DNA of 6,029 nt from Deltaproteobacteria bacterium (GCA_019308655.1 JAFDHS010000163.1:1-6029); one strand, 5' to 3'; shown: positions 1 to 5,845, counted from the first letter of the stretch. Made by a program: numbers and translations. The notes: generated by a model from the letters alone, not told the origin.

Positions 1-1206
1 GGTGACAACCGGTTGCTTTATTTTCGGGTCGGGTGGGTCAATCCGCTCCAGTTTTACATCAAACTCCCAGTTGTCCCCGAAATCAAAGAGAAATGTCATT
101 ACGTTGCCGGGATTAATCGGCAGTTTGCTAATAATTACTTCGTTCGTGAAGGGAGGTTCTTCCGTATAGGGATGGTTTACGTGTTCAAGTATACCGAAAC
201 GGTTTTTGCAGGAAAACATGTAAAGGTGGTCATGGTCAAAGTCAAAAGCATCCAGAATGACGGCGCTGAAAACATCTAAATTCATCTGACCGGGTATGAC
301 TATCCGGCGCCAGGCCCTGCCTATGAATACTTTGAATACGTAGAGACCGTCATGAATTTTATGCTCCGGAATAATCAAATTTTTGCGTTTTTCCGGAAAA
401 AAAGGCTGTAAAAGCGGCTGCAATACACCAAAAATAACTTCACTTTCATTAATGTAACTTTCAATATAATCTTTGCCTATGAAATATTTCGAAAGTAATG
501 TAAGCAGTGCGTCACCCAAAGGCGTACGGTGCACCTCGGCGATACGCCATCCTTTACCTTTTTCGGGTTTGGCATGTTTTAGCGAAATCAGTCCGAACAA
601 ATCCAGGAGCGCAATAGTATATAATCCAGGCACATAATTGATATCTCTTTCTTGTTCTTTGTTTCCCGCAATTTTTAACCCTTTATCCGCTATCCGTTCA
701 AAGAAACGCTCCCACTTCATGAATGGGTTAGTATAATAACCACCACCGCGACTTCCCTTAATGATTTCCTCTCGTCCCTTAAGCAGCCAGGTTTCTAAAA
801 GTGTAAAATAACGCTCTGTCGGATTAAGGGTTTCCCAGGATTCTAACACCTCATTATCGATAGTCATCTTCTGGTTTGTTCCCGAGCCGGTTACCACAGC
901 CAGGCCCGAAGCCCGAACGAGAAGGTAAAGTCCGTTAATATAAGGATATGACTTTTGTATGGGGCGTTTGAGGTCGATTTCCACAGGGTGGGTCATTTGG
1001 GCATTGATTTGAGAAAGAAGTTTTAAAGTGATAAAATTATATTTACCGCTGACTTTGATGCCTTGCTGCCCGATAAAGTTTAACAGGGTTTTAAAATCAG
1101 GCAAAATAGTTCCGGGCCCGTTATCATCAATAACCTGGTTGCGAAGAATATGCTGTTTTTCAAGAGACGGATCGAGAATTTTGATGAGATTGCCTTTGTT
1201 TTCCAT
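1..1206 (-). CDS. pRiA4b ORF-3-like domain protein (3' end cut by window edge)
   Basis: Reading the minus strand from the ATG at 1206 gives 402 uninterrupted codons to the window edge, so the C-terminus is missing. An AAGGA motif lies 7 nt before the ATG, and an in-frame stop at 1255-1257 rules out a much longer N-terminus. From about residue 284 the protein matches the plasmid pRiA4b ORF-3 family (PF07929): GLYVFKVFIGRAWRRI (287-302), FDHDHLYMF (323-331) and the hallmark FLFDFGDNWEF (372-382). The first ~280 residues are not a family I can name; they include LNPTERYFTLLETWLL (127-142), and around 200-235 a stretch resembling a winged helix (weak inference). No signal peptide or membrane segment is visible, so it is probably cytoplasmic. 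The biochemical function of this family is unknown. The gene is divergent from mtnA and shows no clear functional tie to it. The reading frame is very secure; the family assignment is good. Confidence 0.88.
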   Translation of the reverse strand, partial: MENKGNLIKILDPSLEKQHILRNQVIDDNGPGTILPDFKTLLNFIGQQGIKVSGKYNFITLKLLSQINAQMTHPVEIDLKRPIQKSYPYINGLYLLVRASGLAVVTGSGTNQKMTIDNEVLESWETLNPTERYFTLLETWLLKGREEIIKGSRGGGYYTNPFMKWERFFERIADKGLKIAGNKEQERDINYVPGLYTIALLDLFGLISLKHAKPEKGKGWRIAEVHRTPLGDALLTLLSKYFIGKDYIESYINESEVIFGVLQPLLQPFFPEKRKNLIIPEHKIHDGLYVFKVFIGRAWRRIVIPGQMNLDVFSAVILDAFDFDHDHLYMFSCKNRFGILEHVNHPYTEEPPFTNEVIISKLPINPGNVMTFLFDFGDNWEFDVKLERIDPPDPKIKQPVVT

Positions 1207-1257
1207 TAATGGTTCCTTGGATATGATTATTGTTGTTATGCTGTTTATCTTGTTTCA

Positions 1258-1337
1258 AGAGCCTGTTTAAAAACTGATGAATTTGCCCTCACTCTCACTC
1301 TTTTTCACTTGGATTCCCTAATTTTTAAACAAGCTCT
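1258..1337. repeat. 80-bp inverted-repeat element between divergent genes
   Basis: A 16-bp arm at 1258-1273 (AGAGCCTGTTTAAAAA) is matched at 15 of 16 positions by the reverse complement of 1322-1337 (TTTTTAAACAAGCTCT). The 48 bp between the arms is pyrimidine-rich. The ends resemble terminal inverted repeats of IS5-type elements (GAGCCTGTTT...), so this may be a miniature inverted-repeat element or an IS remnant. No clean target-site duplication is visible: the flanks are TCA and AAA. It encodes no protein. It lies just upstream of the minus-strand gene start and could affect that gene's promoter. The repeat is seen directly; the mobile-element reading is inference. Confidence 0.55.
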
Positions 1338-1478
1338 AAAGATTATGAAAAAAATAGTCGAACGTCAAATAAAATTGAAGAAAGAGTATAATTCCTCTTG
1401 CTTGAATTATTTGTTATGATAGGATAATTTATTTTAATGCGATAGAGGATAAACCGGAATCGGAATTATTTGCCACAA

Positions 1479-1540
1479 CGTCACGAAGGCACAAATTTTT
1501 TTTTAGATTATATCCTTTGTGTCTTTGTGCCTTGGTGGCG
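1479..1540. repeat. Inverted repeat of the 'GGCACAAAG' intergenic type
   Basis: The arm at 1479-1495 (CGTCACGAAGGCACAAA) pairs with 1524-1540 (TTTGTGCCTTGGTGGCG) at 15 of 17 positions, with a 28-nt AT-rich loop. The right arm continues a TTTGTGTCTTTGTGCCTT phrase (from 1517). From memory, this resembles a short repeat dispersed in many environmental bacterial genomes. It lies just upstream of the promoter-like element for mtnA. No T-run follows it in either direction, so it is not a typical intrinsic terminator. The hairpin is seen directly; its membership of a dispersed family needs a genome-wide search. Confidence 0.6.
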
Positions 1541-1550
1541 GAAAGATTTT

Positions 1551-1578
1551 TTGACATAAAATACACGAATTTTAGAAT
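1551..1578 (+). promoter_or_regulatory. Putative sigma-70 promoter for mtnA
   Basis: A perfect -35 box TTGACA (1551-1556) is followed after 16 nt by TAGAAT (1573-1578), a five-of-six match to the -10 consensus. Transcription would start near 1584-1586. That is only about 5 nt before the ATG at 1590 (nearly leaderless) and 37 nt before the ATG at 1622. It is the best promoter-like sequence upstream of the plus-strand gene cluster. The short distance to the likely native start is a caution. Confidence 0.45.
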
Positions 1579-1589
1579 ATAAGATACCA

Positions 1590-1621
1590 ATGAAAGTAGA
1601 CGGTAAAGAGATTCGCCCCAT
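1590..1621 (+). pseudogene. mtnA: Out-of-frame native N-terminus of mtnA
   Basis: An ATG at 1590 opens MKVDGKEIRPIW. This resembles the N-terminus of one MtnA subgroup (of the MKVNGKxYRTIW type, recalled from family knowledge). After the TGG at 1623-1625 this frame runs through six further codons to a TGA at 1644-1646. The conserved MtnA sequence instead continues in another frame from about 1624 (EFVVADLKTVDH). The roughly 20-27 residues that normally lie between them, including the DQ..LP segment, are absent. The simplest reading is a short out-of-frame deletion at about 1620-1626, either real or an assembly error. Only a weak ribosome-binding site precedes 1590. Confidence 0.5.
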
Positions 1622-2650
1622 ATGGAATTTGTTGTTGCCGACCTGAAAACCGTGGACCATATTATAGCGGCAATAAAGGAGATGTTTGTAAGAGGCGCAC
1701 CGCTTATAGGTGTGACAGCCGCTTATGGCGTATATCTTGCTGCCGTTAATTTCGGTTCTGAAAAAAATGCCGACAACGATTTGATCAATGAATGTAACAG
1801 AATAAAATCGGCCAGGCCCACTGCCGTTAATCTTTCATGGGCTGTGGACAGGGTTTGCACCGAGGTGTTAAAGGTCGAAAATGCCGCGGAAAGAATAGCT
1901 GCCGCACGATTTGAGGCTGAAAGAATAGCTGAAGAAGAAGCTGAAAACTGCAGAAAAATCGGTGAGCATGGTTTGTCCCTGGTTGAAGAAATCAGTCGTA
2001 ATAAAAAAGGCAAAACGGTCAATATTCTTACGCACTGCAATGCCGGATGGCTTGCCTGCATAGAATACGGTACGGCAACCGCACCGATTTATGCCGCCTT
2101 TGAAAAGGGGATTGATGTACATGTGTGGGTGGATGAAACCCGGCCGCTGAATCAGGGGGCCAGACTAACCGCATGGGAATTGGGAAAACACGGGGTCAGG
2201 CATACGGTCATAACGGATAATGCCGGCGGCCATCTCATGCAGCACGGCATGGTTGACATGGTCATCGTCGGTACGGACAGAACGACGTACACCGGCGATG
2301 TTGCAAATAAAATAGGAACCTATCTTAAAGCACTTGCCGCCAGGGATAACAACGTTCCTTTTTATGTGGCCCTTCCTTCAAGCACATTCGACTGGAAAAT
2401 AAGAGATGGAATAAACGAAATCCCCATAGAAGAACGTGATCCTGATGAAATACGGTATGTGCAGGGCCTTAATCAGGGAGAGACAAAGACGGTTCTGGTC
2501 CCTCCGGCTGAAAGCCCTGCTGCAAATTATGCTTTTGATGTTACGCCGGCAAGACTTGTTACCGGTTTTATTACGGAAAAAGGCATCTGTAAGGCAAGTG
2601 AACAGGATATAAAAAGGCTTTTCCCTGATTCAGATAAACCGGGAAAGTGA
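1622..2650 (+). CDS. mtnA: S-methyl-5-thioribose-1-phosphate isomerase (N-terminus probably damaged)
   Basis: MtnA isomerises 5-methylthioribose-1-phosphate to 5-methylthioribulose-1-phosphate in the methionine salvage pathway, in the cytoplasm. The 342-residue frame carries the family signatures in order: VRGAPLIG (23-30, substrate phosphate region), LTHCNAG with the catalytic cysteine at 139, DETRPLNQGARLTAWEL (171-187), and VGTDRTTYTGDVANKIGTY with the catalytic aspartate at 219. The C-terminus (VTGFITEKGI...) is typical. In B. subtilis MtnA the RGAPxIG motif lies about 27 residues further from the start, so the first strands are missing here. The ATG at 1622 has no Shine-Dalgarno sequence, and it overlaps the out-of-frame start at 1590. 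I therefore regard 1622 as the start of the intact frame, not the biological start. As sequenced, the protein may be inactive. A related eIF2B-like sugar-phosphate isomerase is unlikely given the motifs. Confidence 0.88.
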   Translation: MEFVVADLKTVDHIIAAIKEMFVRGAPLIGVTAAYGVYLAAVNFGSEKNADNDLINECNRIKSARPTAVNLSWAVDRVCTEVLKVENAAERIAAARFEAERIAEEEAENCRKIGEHGLSLVEEISRNKKGKTVNILTHCNAGWLACIEYGTATAPIYAAFEKGIDVHVWVDETRPLNQGARLTAWELGKHGVRHTVITDNAGGHLMQHGMVDMVIVGTDRTTYTGDVANKIGTYLKALAARDNNVPFYVALPSSTFDWKIRDGINEIPIEERDPDEIRYVQGLNQGETKTVLVPPAESPAANYAFDVTPARLVTGFITEKGICKASEQDIKRLFPDSDKPGK

Positions 2651-2765
2651 TTAAAGTGCCTAACATTTAGGAATTCTATCAATTTTTATATATAAAAAAG
2701 ACGGAGCGAAGCGACTCCTTAACTTTAGCTCACTTCAAACTTTAGCTCACTTTAGGCACTTTCCC
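2641..2765. repeat. Nested inverted and direct repeats in the mtnA-PocR spacer
   Basis: GGGAAAGTG at 2641-2649 is perfectly inverted at 2757-2765. AAAGTGCCTAA at 2653-2663 is perfectly inverted at 2752-2762. The left end equals the right end with nine extra bases (ATTAAAGTG) inserted. Inside lie two direct copies of AACTTTAGCTCACTT (2721-2735 and 2738-2752, period 17), plus a degenerate third ACTTTAGGCACTTT (2749-2762). The left arm overlaps the last codons and stop of mtnA. A short GGAG...CTCC hairpin at 2703-2718 is too weak to call a terminator. The arrangement suggests a small dispersed palindromic repeat; that origin is inference. Confidence 0.55.
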
Positions 2766-2776
2766 ATATTTTAAGT

Positions 2777-2792
2777 AAGGAATATGAAAATG
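2777..2792 (+). promoter_or_regulatory. Ribosome-binding site that decides the PocR-protein start
   Basis: AAGGA at 2777-2781 is only 2 nt from the ATG at 2784 but 8 nt from the ATG at 2790. The second ATG (protein MKLTDILPLEKW...) therefore has the better spacing and is the more likely start. Confidence 0.55.
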
Positions 2793-3299
2793 AAACTTAC
2801 CGATATCTTACCCCTTGAAAAATGGGCGGAACTTGAAGAGGAGATTAATAAAAGATCAGGTCTTAATGCTGCTGTTTCCGATATAGACGGCGTTAGAATA
2901 ACCGAATTGAAAAAATGGCCGAACCGGTTATGTCCCGTTATCAAGGCTAATAAAAAGGGGCAAACCTTTATCTGTTCCGCAGCCCATCAGAATATCGCGG
3001 CACAGGCAATGCAAACCCAAAAACCGGTTATCGAAGAATGTGACGCCGGACTGGTAAAATTGGTCGTCCCGATTTTTGTGGGTGATGAGTACCTGGGCGT
3101 TGCCGGAGGGTGCGGACTGATCCTGGATGACGGTGAAGTGGAATCCTTTTTGATCAGCAAAACAACCGATATTGATGAAGATGAAATAGAGAGCTTATCG
3201 GATGATATTTCTAAAATAACAACCGATAAGGCGGAATCACTTGTTGCATATATACAAAAAGAAATAGATCGAATCGTATCTGATTTCGAAAACAAATAA
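2784..3299 (+). CDS. Stand-alone PocR ligand-binding domain protein
   Basis: This protein of 169-171 residues consists almost entirely of a PocR sensory domain (PF10114). The domain has been proposed to bind small hydrocarbon-like ligands in signalling proteins. Visible family features are the N-terminal helix LPLEKWAELEEEINKRSGL, then LCPVIKANKKGQTFIC (49-64), the segment up to EECDAGLVKLVVPIFV (84-99), and the YLGVAGGCG turn (103-111). Cys50, Cys64, His68, Cys86 and Cys110 could form a metal or cofactor site (inference). No DNA-binding, kinase or GGDEF domain is attached, and there are no membrane segments, so it would act as a soluble sensor or binding protein. An acidic tail (IDEDEIESLSDD) precedes a final helix. 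It lies 24 nt before ahbB, so the two are probably cotranscribed. The start at 2790 is preferred over 2784. Its ligand is unknown. Confidence 0.85.
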   Translation: MKMKLTDILPLEKWAELEEEINKRSGLNAAVSDIDGVRITELKKWPNRLCPVIKANKKGQTFICSAAHQNIAAQAMQTQKPVIEECDAGLVKLVVPIFVGDEYLGVAGGCGLILDDGEVESFLISKTTDIDEDEIESLSDDISKITTDKAESLVAYIQKEIDRIVSDFENK

Positions 3300-3323
3300 A
3301 ATCTTATTTAAAAAAGACTTCTC

Positions 3324-3800
3324 ATGCTGACCCATCTTGAAAAAAGAATAATATCCGCGATTCAGGGTGATATCCCTGTTACCGAACGTCCGTATCTTGA
3401 AATTGCCGATAAACTGGGGATTGAAGAAGAGGTGTTGCTTGAAAAATTGCAGGACCTTTGCGACTGGGGAATTATACGTCGTTTTGGTGCCACTCTTCGC
3501 CACCAGAAATCAGGCTTTGCAGCAAATGCCATGGCTGCGTGGAAAGTCGATGAAGACCGAATAGAAGAAGTGGGTGAAAAACTGGCCTCTTATAAAGAGG
3601 TGACCCATTGTTACAGACGAAATCCTACAAAAGAGTGGCCATATAACCTCTATACCATGGTTCACGCAAAGGATGAGGAATCGTGCAGGGAAACGGTCCG
3701 CAATATGTCTGAGGAGGCTTCAATCGATACCTGCACGCTTCTTTTCAGCAGGCAGGAACTGAAAAAAACATCAATGCAGTACTTTCCGGACGAAACATAA
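3324..3800 (+). CDS. ahbB: Siroheme decarboxylase subunit, AhbB type (Lrp/AsnC fold)
   Basis: The AhbA/AhbB complex decarboxylates siroheme to 12,18-didecarboxysiroheme, the first step of the alternative heme route in sulfate reducers and archaea. The 158-residue protein has an N-terminal winged-helix half (1-50; LEIADKLGIEEEVLLEKLQDLCDWGIIRR) and a C-terminal AsnC-like half. Diagnostic motifs are RRFGA (52-56) followed by TLRHQKSGF, and VTHCYRRN (93-100) with WPYNLYTMVH (105-114). The histidine and tyrosine of HCYRR and the WPYNLY stretch point to the B subunit rather than A. Despite the helix-turn-helix it is an enzyme, not a classical Lrp regulator. No ahbA lies beside it here, so the partner must be elsewhere or outside the window. 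Only a weak ribosome-binding site (AAGA) precedes the ATG. The radical SAM gene follows after 15 nt in the same frame. Confidence 0.88.
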   Translation: MLTHLEKRIISAIQGDIPVTERPYLEIADKLGIEEEVLLEKLQDLCDWGIIRRFGATLRHQKSGFAANAMAAWKVDEDRIEEVGEKLASYKEVTHCYRRNPTKEWPYNLYTMVHAKDEESCRETVRNMSEEASIDTCTLLFSRQELKKTSMQYFPDET

Positions 3801-3815
3801 GATTTTCTTTATCCC

Positions 3816-5246
3816 GTGAATTGCGACAAACCCAATATACTTCTGGTAAATCCATGGATACACGATTTTGCTGCATACGATGTATGGGCAAAGCCCATAG
3901 GGCTTTTAACTCTTGCTTCAATACTTGATGACCACGGATTTTCAGTTTCATACATAGACTGCCTCGACAGGTTTCATCCCAACGCGCCTGAAACCGATCC
4001 CTATGCCAGAAACGGTCGGGGCGCCTATCTTAAAACTGAAATTCCGACCCCTGAAGGGCTTGAAGATATCCCCCGCAGATTTTCAAGATACGGAATTTTG
4101 TCCCAATGGTTCAAAGAGGATCTTTTATCCCTTCCTCGTCCCGACCTTGTTCTTGTGACCTCGGTTATGACATACTGGTATCCAGGGGTGCATGAGACCA
4201 TAGGGGTGATAAAGGAAATCTTTCCGAATACCCCGGTTGTTCTGGGAGGGATTTATGCAAGCCTGTGTTATGAACATGCTAAAAAATATTCAGGTGCCGA
4301 CAAGGTTGTCACCGGACCCGGTGAGAAAAACATTCTGAAACTTGCCGGTGATTACACAGGCTTTCAGGTGAAGTTAAAATTTGATCCCGATGACCTTGAT
4401 ACCTATCCTTATCCCCGATTTGATCTGCAGAGAAAAATTACTTATGTCCCGATTCTGACTTCAAAGGGATGCCCGTTTTCCTGTGCATACTGCGCATCCA
4501 ATTTTCTGGATCCCAAGAGAATGCTTCGCAAGCCGGAATTGGTTGTGGAGGAAATAGGGTACTGGCATAAAAAATTCGGCGTAAGAGATTTTGTGTTTTA
4601 TGATGACGCACTGCTTGTGAACGCGGAAAAACATGCTGTCCCCATCCTTGAAGGTATAATAAAAACAGGTTTTAATCTCCGGTTTCATACACCCAATGCG
4701 GTTCACATCAGGAAAATTTCAAAAAAGACGGCCCGCCTGATGTTCATGGCAGGCTTTAAAACCCTGCGTGTAGGGCTTGAAACAACCGCATTTGAAAAAA
4801 GAGAGGAACTTGACGGAAAGGTGACAGCTGATGAGTTCAGGCAGGCGGTTTCCCATCTCAAGGCGGCGGGTTTTAAAAGGAATCAGGTCGGTGCATATCT
4901 CCTTGCCGGCCTTCCCGGTCAGCGTTCAGCCTCCATCAAAGCATCGGTAGAAACGGTTATAAAGGCCGGCATAAAACCCATACCGGCCTATTATACGCCG
5001 ATCCCTCATACAGCCATGTGGGAAAAGGCCGTGGCTTCGTCCCGGTATGATATCGAGTCGGATCCGATCTTTACTAACAATGCGATATTTCCGTGCCAAA
5101 AGGAACCTTTTTCGTGGGAAACCCTTTCAGATCTGAAAAAAATGATCCCAAGGTCGATCTTTACTAACAATGCGATATTTCCGTGCCAAAAGGAACCTTT
5201 TTCGTGGGAAACCCTTTCAGATCTGAAAAAAATGATCCCAAGGTGA
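3816..5246 (+). CDS. B12-binding-type radical SAM protein with duplicated C-terminal tail
   Basis: The layout is that of the cobalamin-binding/radical SAM superfamily. A Rossmann-like N-terminal domain (about 7-180; NILLVNPWIHDF, VVLGGIYASL, ADKVVTGPGE) precedes a radical SAM core from about 210. The cluster-binding motif is CPFSCAYC (Cys219, Cys223, Cys226). Further core segments are DFVFYDDALL (258-267), LRVGLET (317-323) and YLLAGLPGQ (361-369). There is no DxHxxG motif, so any B12 would bind without a protein histidine ligand, or the domain may no longer bind B12. The specific reaction is unknown. Translation starts at GTG 3816, the first start codon after the in-frame ahbB stop 15 nt upstream. 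It has no clear Shine-Dalgarno sequence, so coupling to ahbB is likely. The last 30 codons are an exact in-frame repeat of the preceding 30 apart from a P/S junction codon. A single-copy version would be 446 rather than 476 residues. Confidence 0.88.
   Translation: MNCDKPNILLVNPWIHDFAAYDVWAKPIGLLTLASILDDHGFSVSYIDCLDRFHPNAPETDPYARNGRGAYLKTEIPTPEGLEDIPRRFSRYGILSQWFKEDLLSLPRPDLVLVTSVMTYWYPGVHETIGVIKEIFPNTPVVLGGIYASLCYEHAKKYSGADKVVTGPGEKNILKLAGDYTGFQVKLKFDPDDLDTYPYPRFDLQRKITYVPILTSKGCPFSCAYCASNFLDPKRMLRKPELVVEEIGYWHKKFGVRDFVFYDDALLVNAEKHAVPILEGIIKTGFNLRFHTPNAVHIRKISKKTARLMFMAGFKTLRVGLETTAFEKREELDGKVTADEFRQAVSHLKAAGFKRNQVGAYLLAGLPGQRSASIKASVETVIKAGIKPIPAYYTPIPHTAMWEKAVASSRYDIESDPIFTNNAIFPCQKEPFSWETLSDLKKMIPRSIFTNNAIFPCQKEPFSWETLSDLKKMIPR
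5065..5244. repeat. Perfect 90-bp tandem duplication
   Basis: Positions 5065-5154 and 5155-5244 are identical over 90 bp (two copies, no mismatch). The unit encodes a 29-residue stretch, IFTNNAIFPCQ... to ...KKMIPR, in the radical SAM gene. The second copy ends exactly at the TGA stop, and removing one copy keeps frame and stop. No extended homology flanks the breakpoints. Perfect identity implies a very recent duplication or an assembly artefact. Confidence 0.95.
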
Positions 5247-5283
5247 TTTTGCAGGGAGATGAGGAGGGACATTGCACGTTTTC

Positions 5284-5562
5284 TTACAGTCTGTTTGCCG
5301 ACAATAAGGTCCATACCCCTACTAAAATAAAAAAAGTGCCGGCTCCGATTTTGATGTAATTTGCAGGTAAAACCCGGCTTATTGCATCGCCGAAAACGAC
5401 GGCAAGCAGAGAACTCAGTGAAAGTGCGCAGACGGAACCTATAAATAAAGAAACTTTTGAATTGTTTTCCGCTGAAAGACAGAAAACGGCAAGCTGGGTT
5501 TTGTCACCGAGTTCGGCCATAAATACCAAGGCGAATGTTGTCAGCATCAGTTTGAAATCCAT
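5284..5562 (-). CDS. GDT1/TMEM165 (UPF0016) family membrane transporter, single-repeat form
   Basis: This 92-residue, highly hydrophobic protein has the family signature E-x-G-D-K-T as AELGDKTQ (residues 16-23), at the end of a first membrane helix (about 4-17). Two more helices follow (about 34-58 and 66-86, ending GVWTLLSANRL). UPF0016 proteins export Mn2+ or exchange Ca2+/Mn2+ for protons; long members carry two copies of this unit. At about 90 residues this is one complete repeat, a size known for bacterial members. It would need to dimerise with itself or with a partner not seen here. The ATG at 5562 is preceded by AAGGA about 10 nt upstream. The gene converges on the radical SAM gene with 37 nt between stops. 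I find no yybP-ykoY-like Mn riboswitch upstream. Confidence 0.85.
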   Translation of the reverse strand: MDFKLMLTTFALVFMAELGDKTQLAVFCLSAENNSKVSLFIGSVCALSLSSLLAVVFGDAISRVLPANYIKIGAGTFFILVGVWTLLSANRL

Positions 5563-5635
5563 ACCGTCTGCATCCTTTTACGGGGTAAGTACTTGAGCAT
5601 AAGTTTTCCGGTATTTATAAACCGGTTTGACTAAA

Positions 5636-5810
5636 TTTAAAATCACAAATCTCAAGCACCAAATCTCAAATAAATCACAAAACACAATATCCAAACTCCA
5701 GAAAAATCCCAAATCTCAAATATCTGTCCTGGGTCAGTCGTTTGGAATTTGGAATTTTGTCCATTGGAATTTATTTGTTATTTGAAATTTGTTATTTGGA
5801 ATTTCCTTTG
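5636..5810. repeat. Imperfect long inverted repeat with TTGGAATTT copies
   Basis: The left part (to about 5720) is made of CAAATCTCAAA/AATCACAAA-type words. The right part (5741-5805) is made of the complementary style, so a transcript could fold back imperfectly. On the right, TTGGAATTT occurs four times (5742, 5749, 5764 and 5796), and ATTTGTTATTTG occurs twice (5773-5784 and 5787-5798). Similar AATTCCAAATAACAAATT-like blocks recur in intergenic regions of several environmental bacteria (from memory). It is not a CRISPR: units are unequal and there are no unique spacers. Confidence 0.55.
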
Positions 5811-5845
5811 TATCATATACCGAATTACTTTTGCTATAGTACTTA

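Noticed and set aside
13..279. Plus-strand reading frame of 88 codons
   Set aside because: It is antisense to the continuous minus-strand gene, which carries clear pRiA4b ORF-3 motifs in the same stretch.
1028..1270. Plus-strand reading frame of 80 codons
   Set aside because: It lies opposite the start of the minus-strand gene and shows no family motif.
1345..1419. 24-codon reading frame beginning MKKIVERQIKLKK
   Set aside because: Very short, no ribosome-binding site, lysine-rich as expected from AT-rich non-coding DNA, and no supporting context.
1340..1589. Possible SAM riboswitch before the methionine-salvage gene
   Set aside because: No recognisable SAM-riboswitch core; the only structure is the GGCACAAAG-type hairpin.
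3367..3564. Second plus-strand reading frame inside ahbB
   Set aside because: It overlaps a well-supported gene in another frame and has no motif or ribosome-binding site.
5006..5314. Minus-strand reading frame across the end of the radical SAM gene
   Set aside because: It is antisense to the radical SAM gene, and its internal repetition merely mirrors the 90-bp tandem duplication.
5232..5358. Alternative plus frame after the radical SAM stop (PKVILQGDEEGHCTF...)
   Set aside because: Considered as a frameshifted continuation of the radical SAM gene, but most of it is antisense to the well-supported UPF0016 gene and shows no radical SAM similarity.
5563..5640. Possible yybP-ykoY Mn riboswitch upstream of the UPF0016 gene
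   Set aside because: Such riboswitches often precede this family, but the conserved stem and loop sequences are absent; only a 5-bp hairpin is visible.
5636..5810. Possible CRISPR array
   Set aside because: The repeated words are short (9-12 bp), unevenly spaced and partly overlapping, with no unique spacers of constant length.
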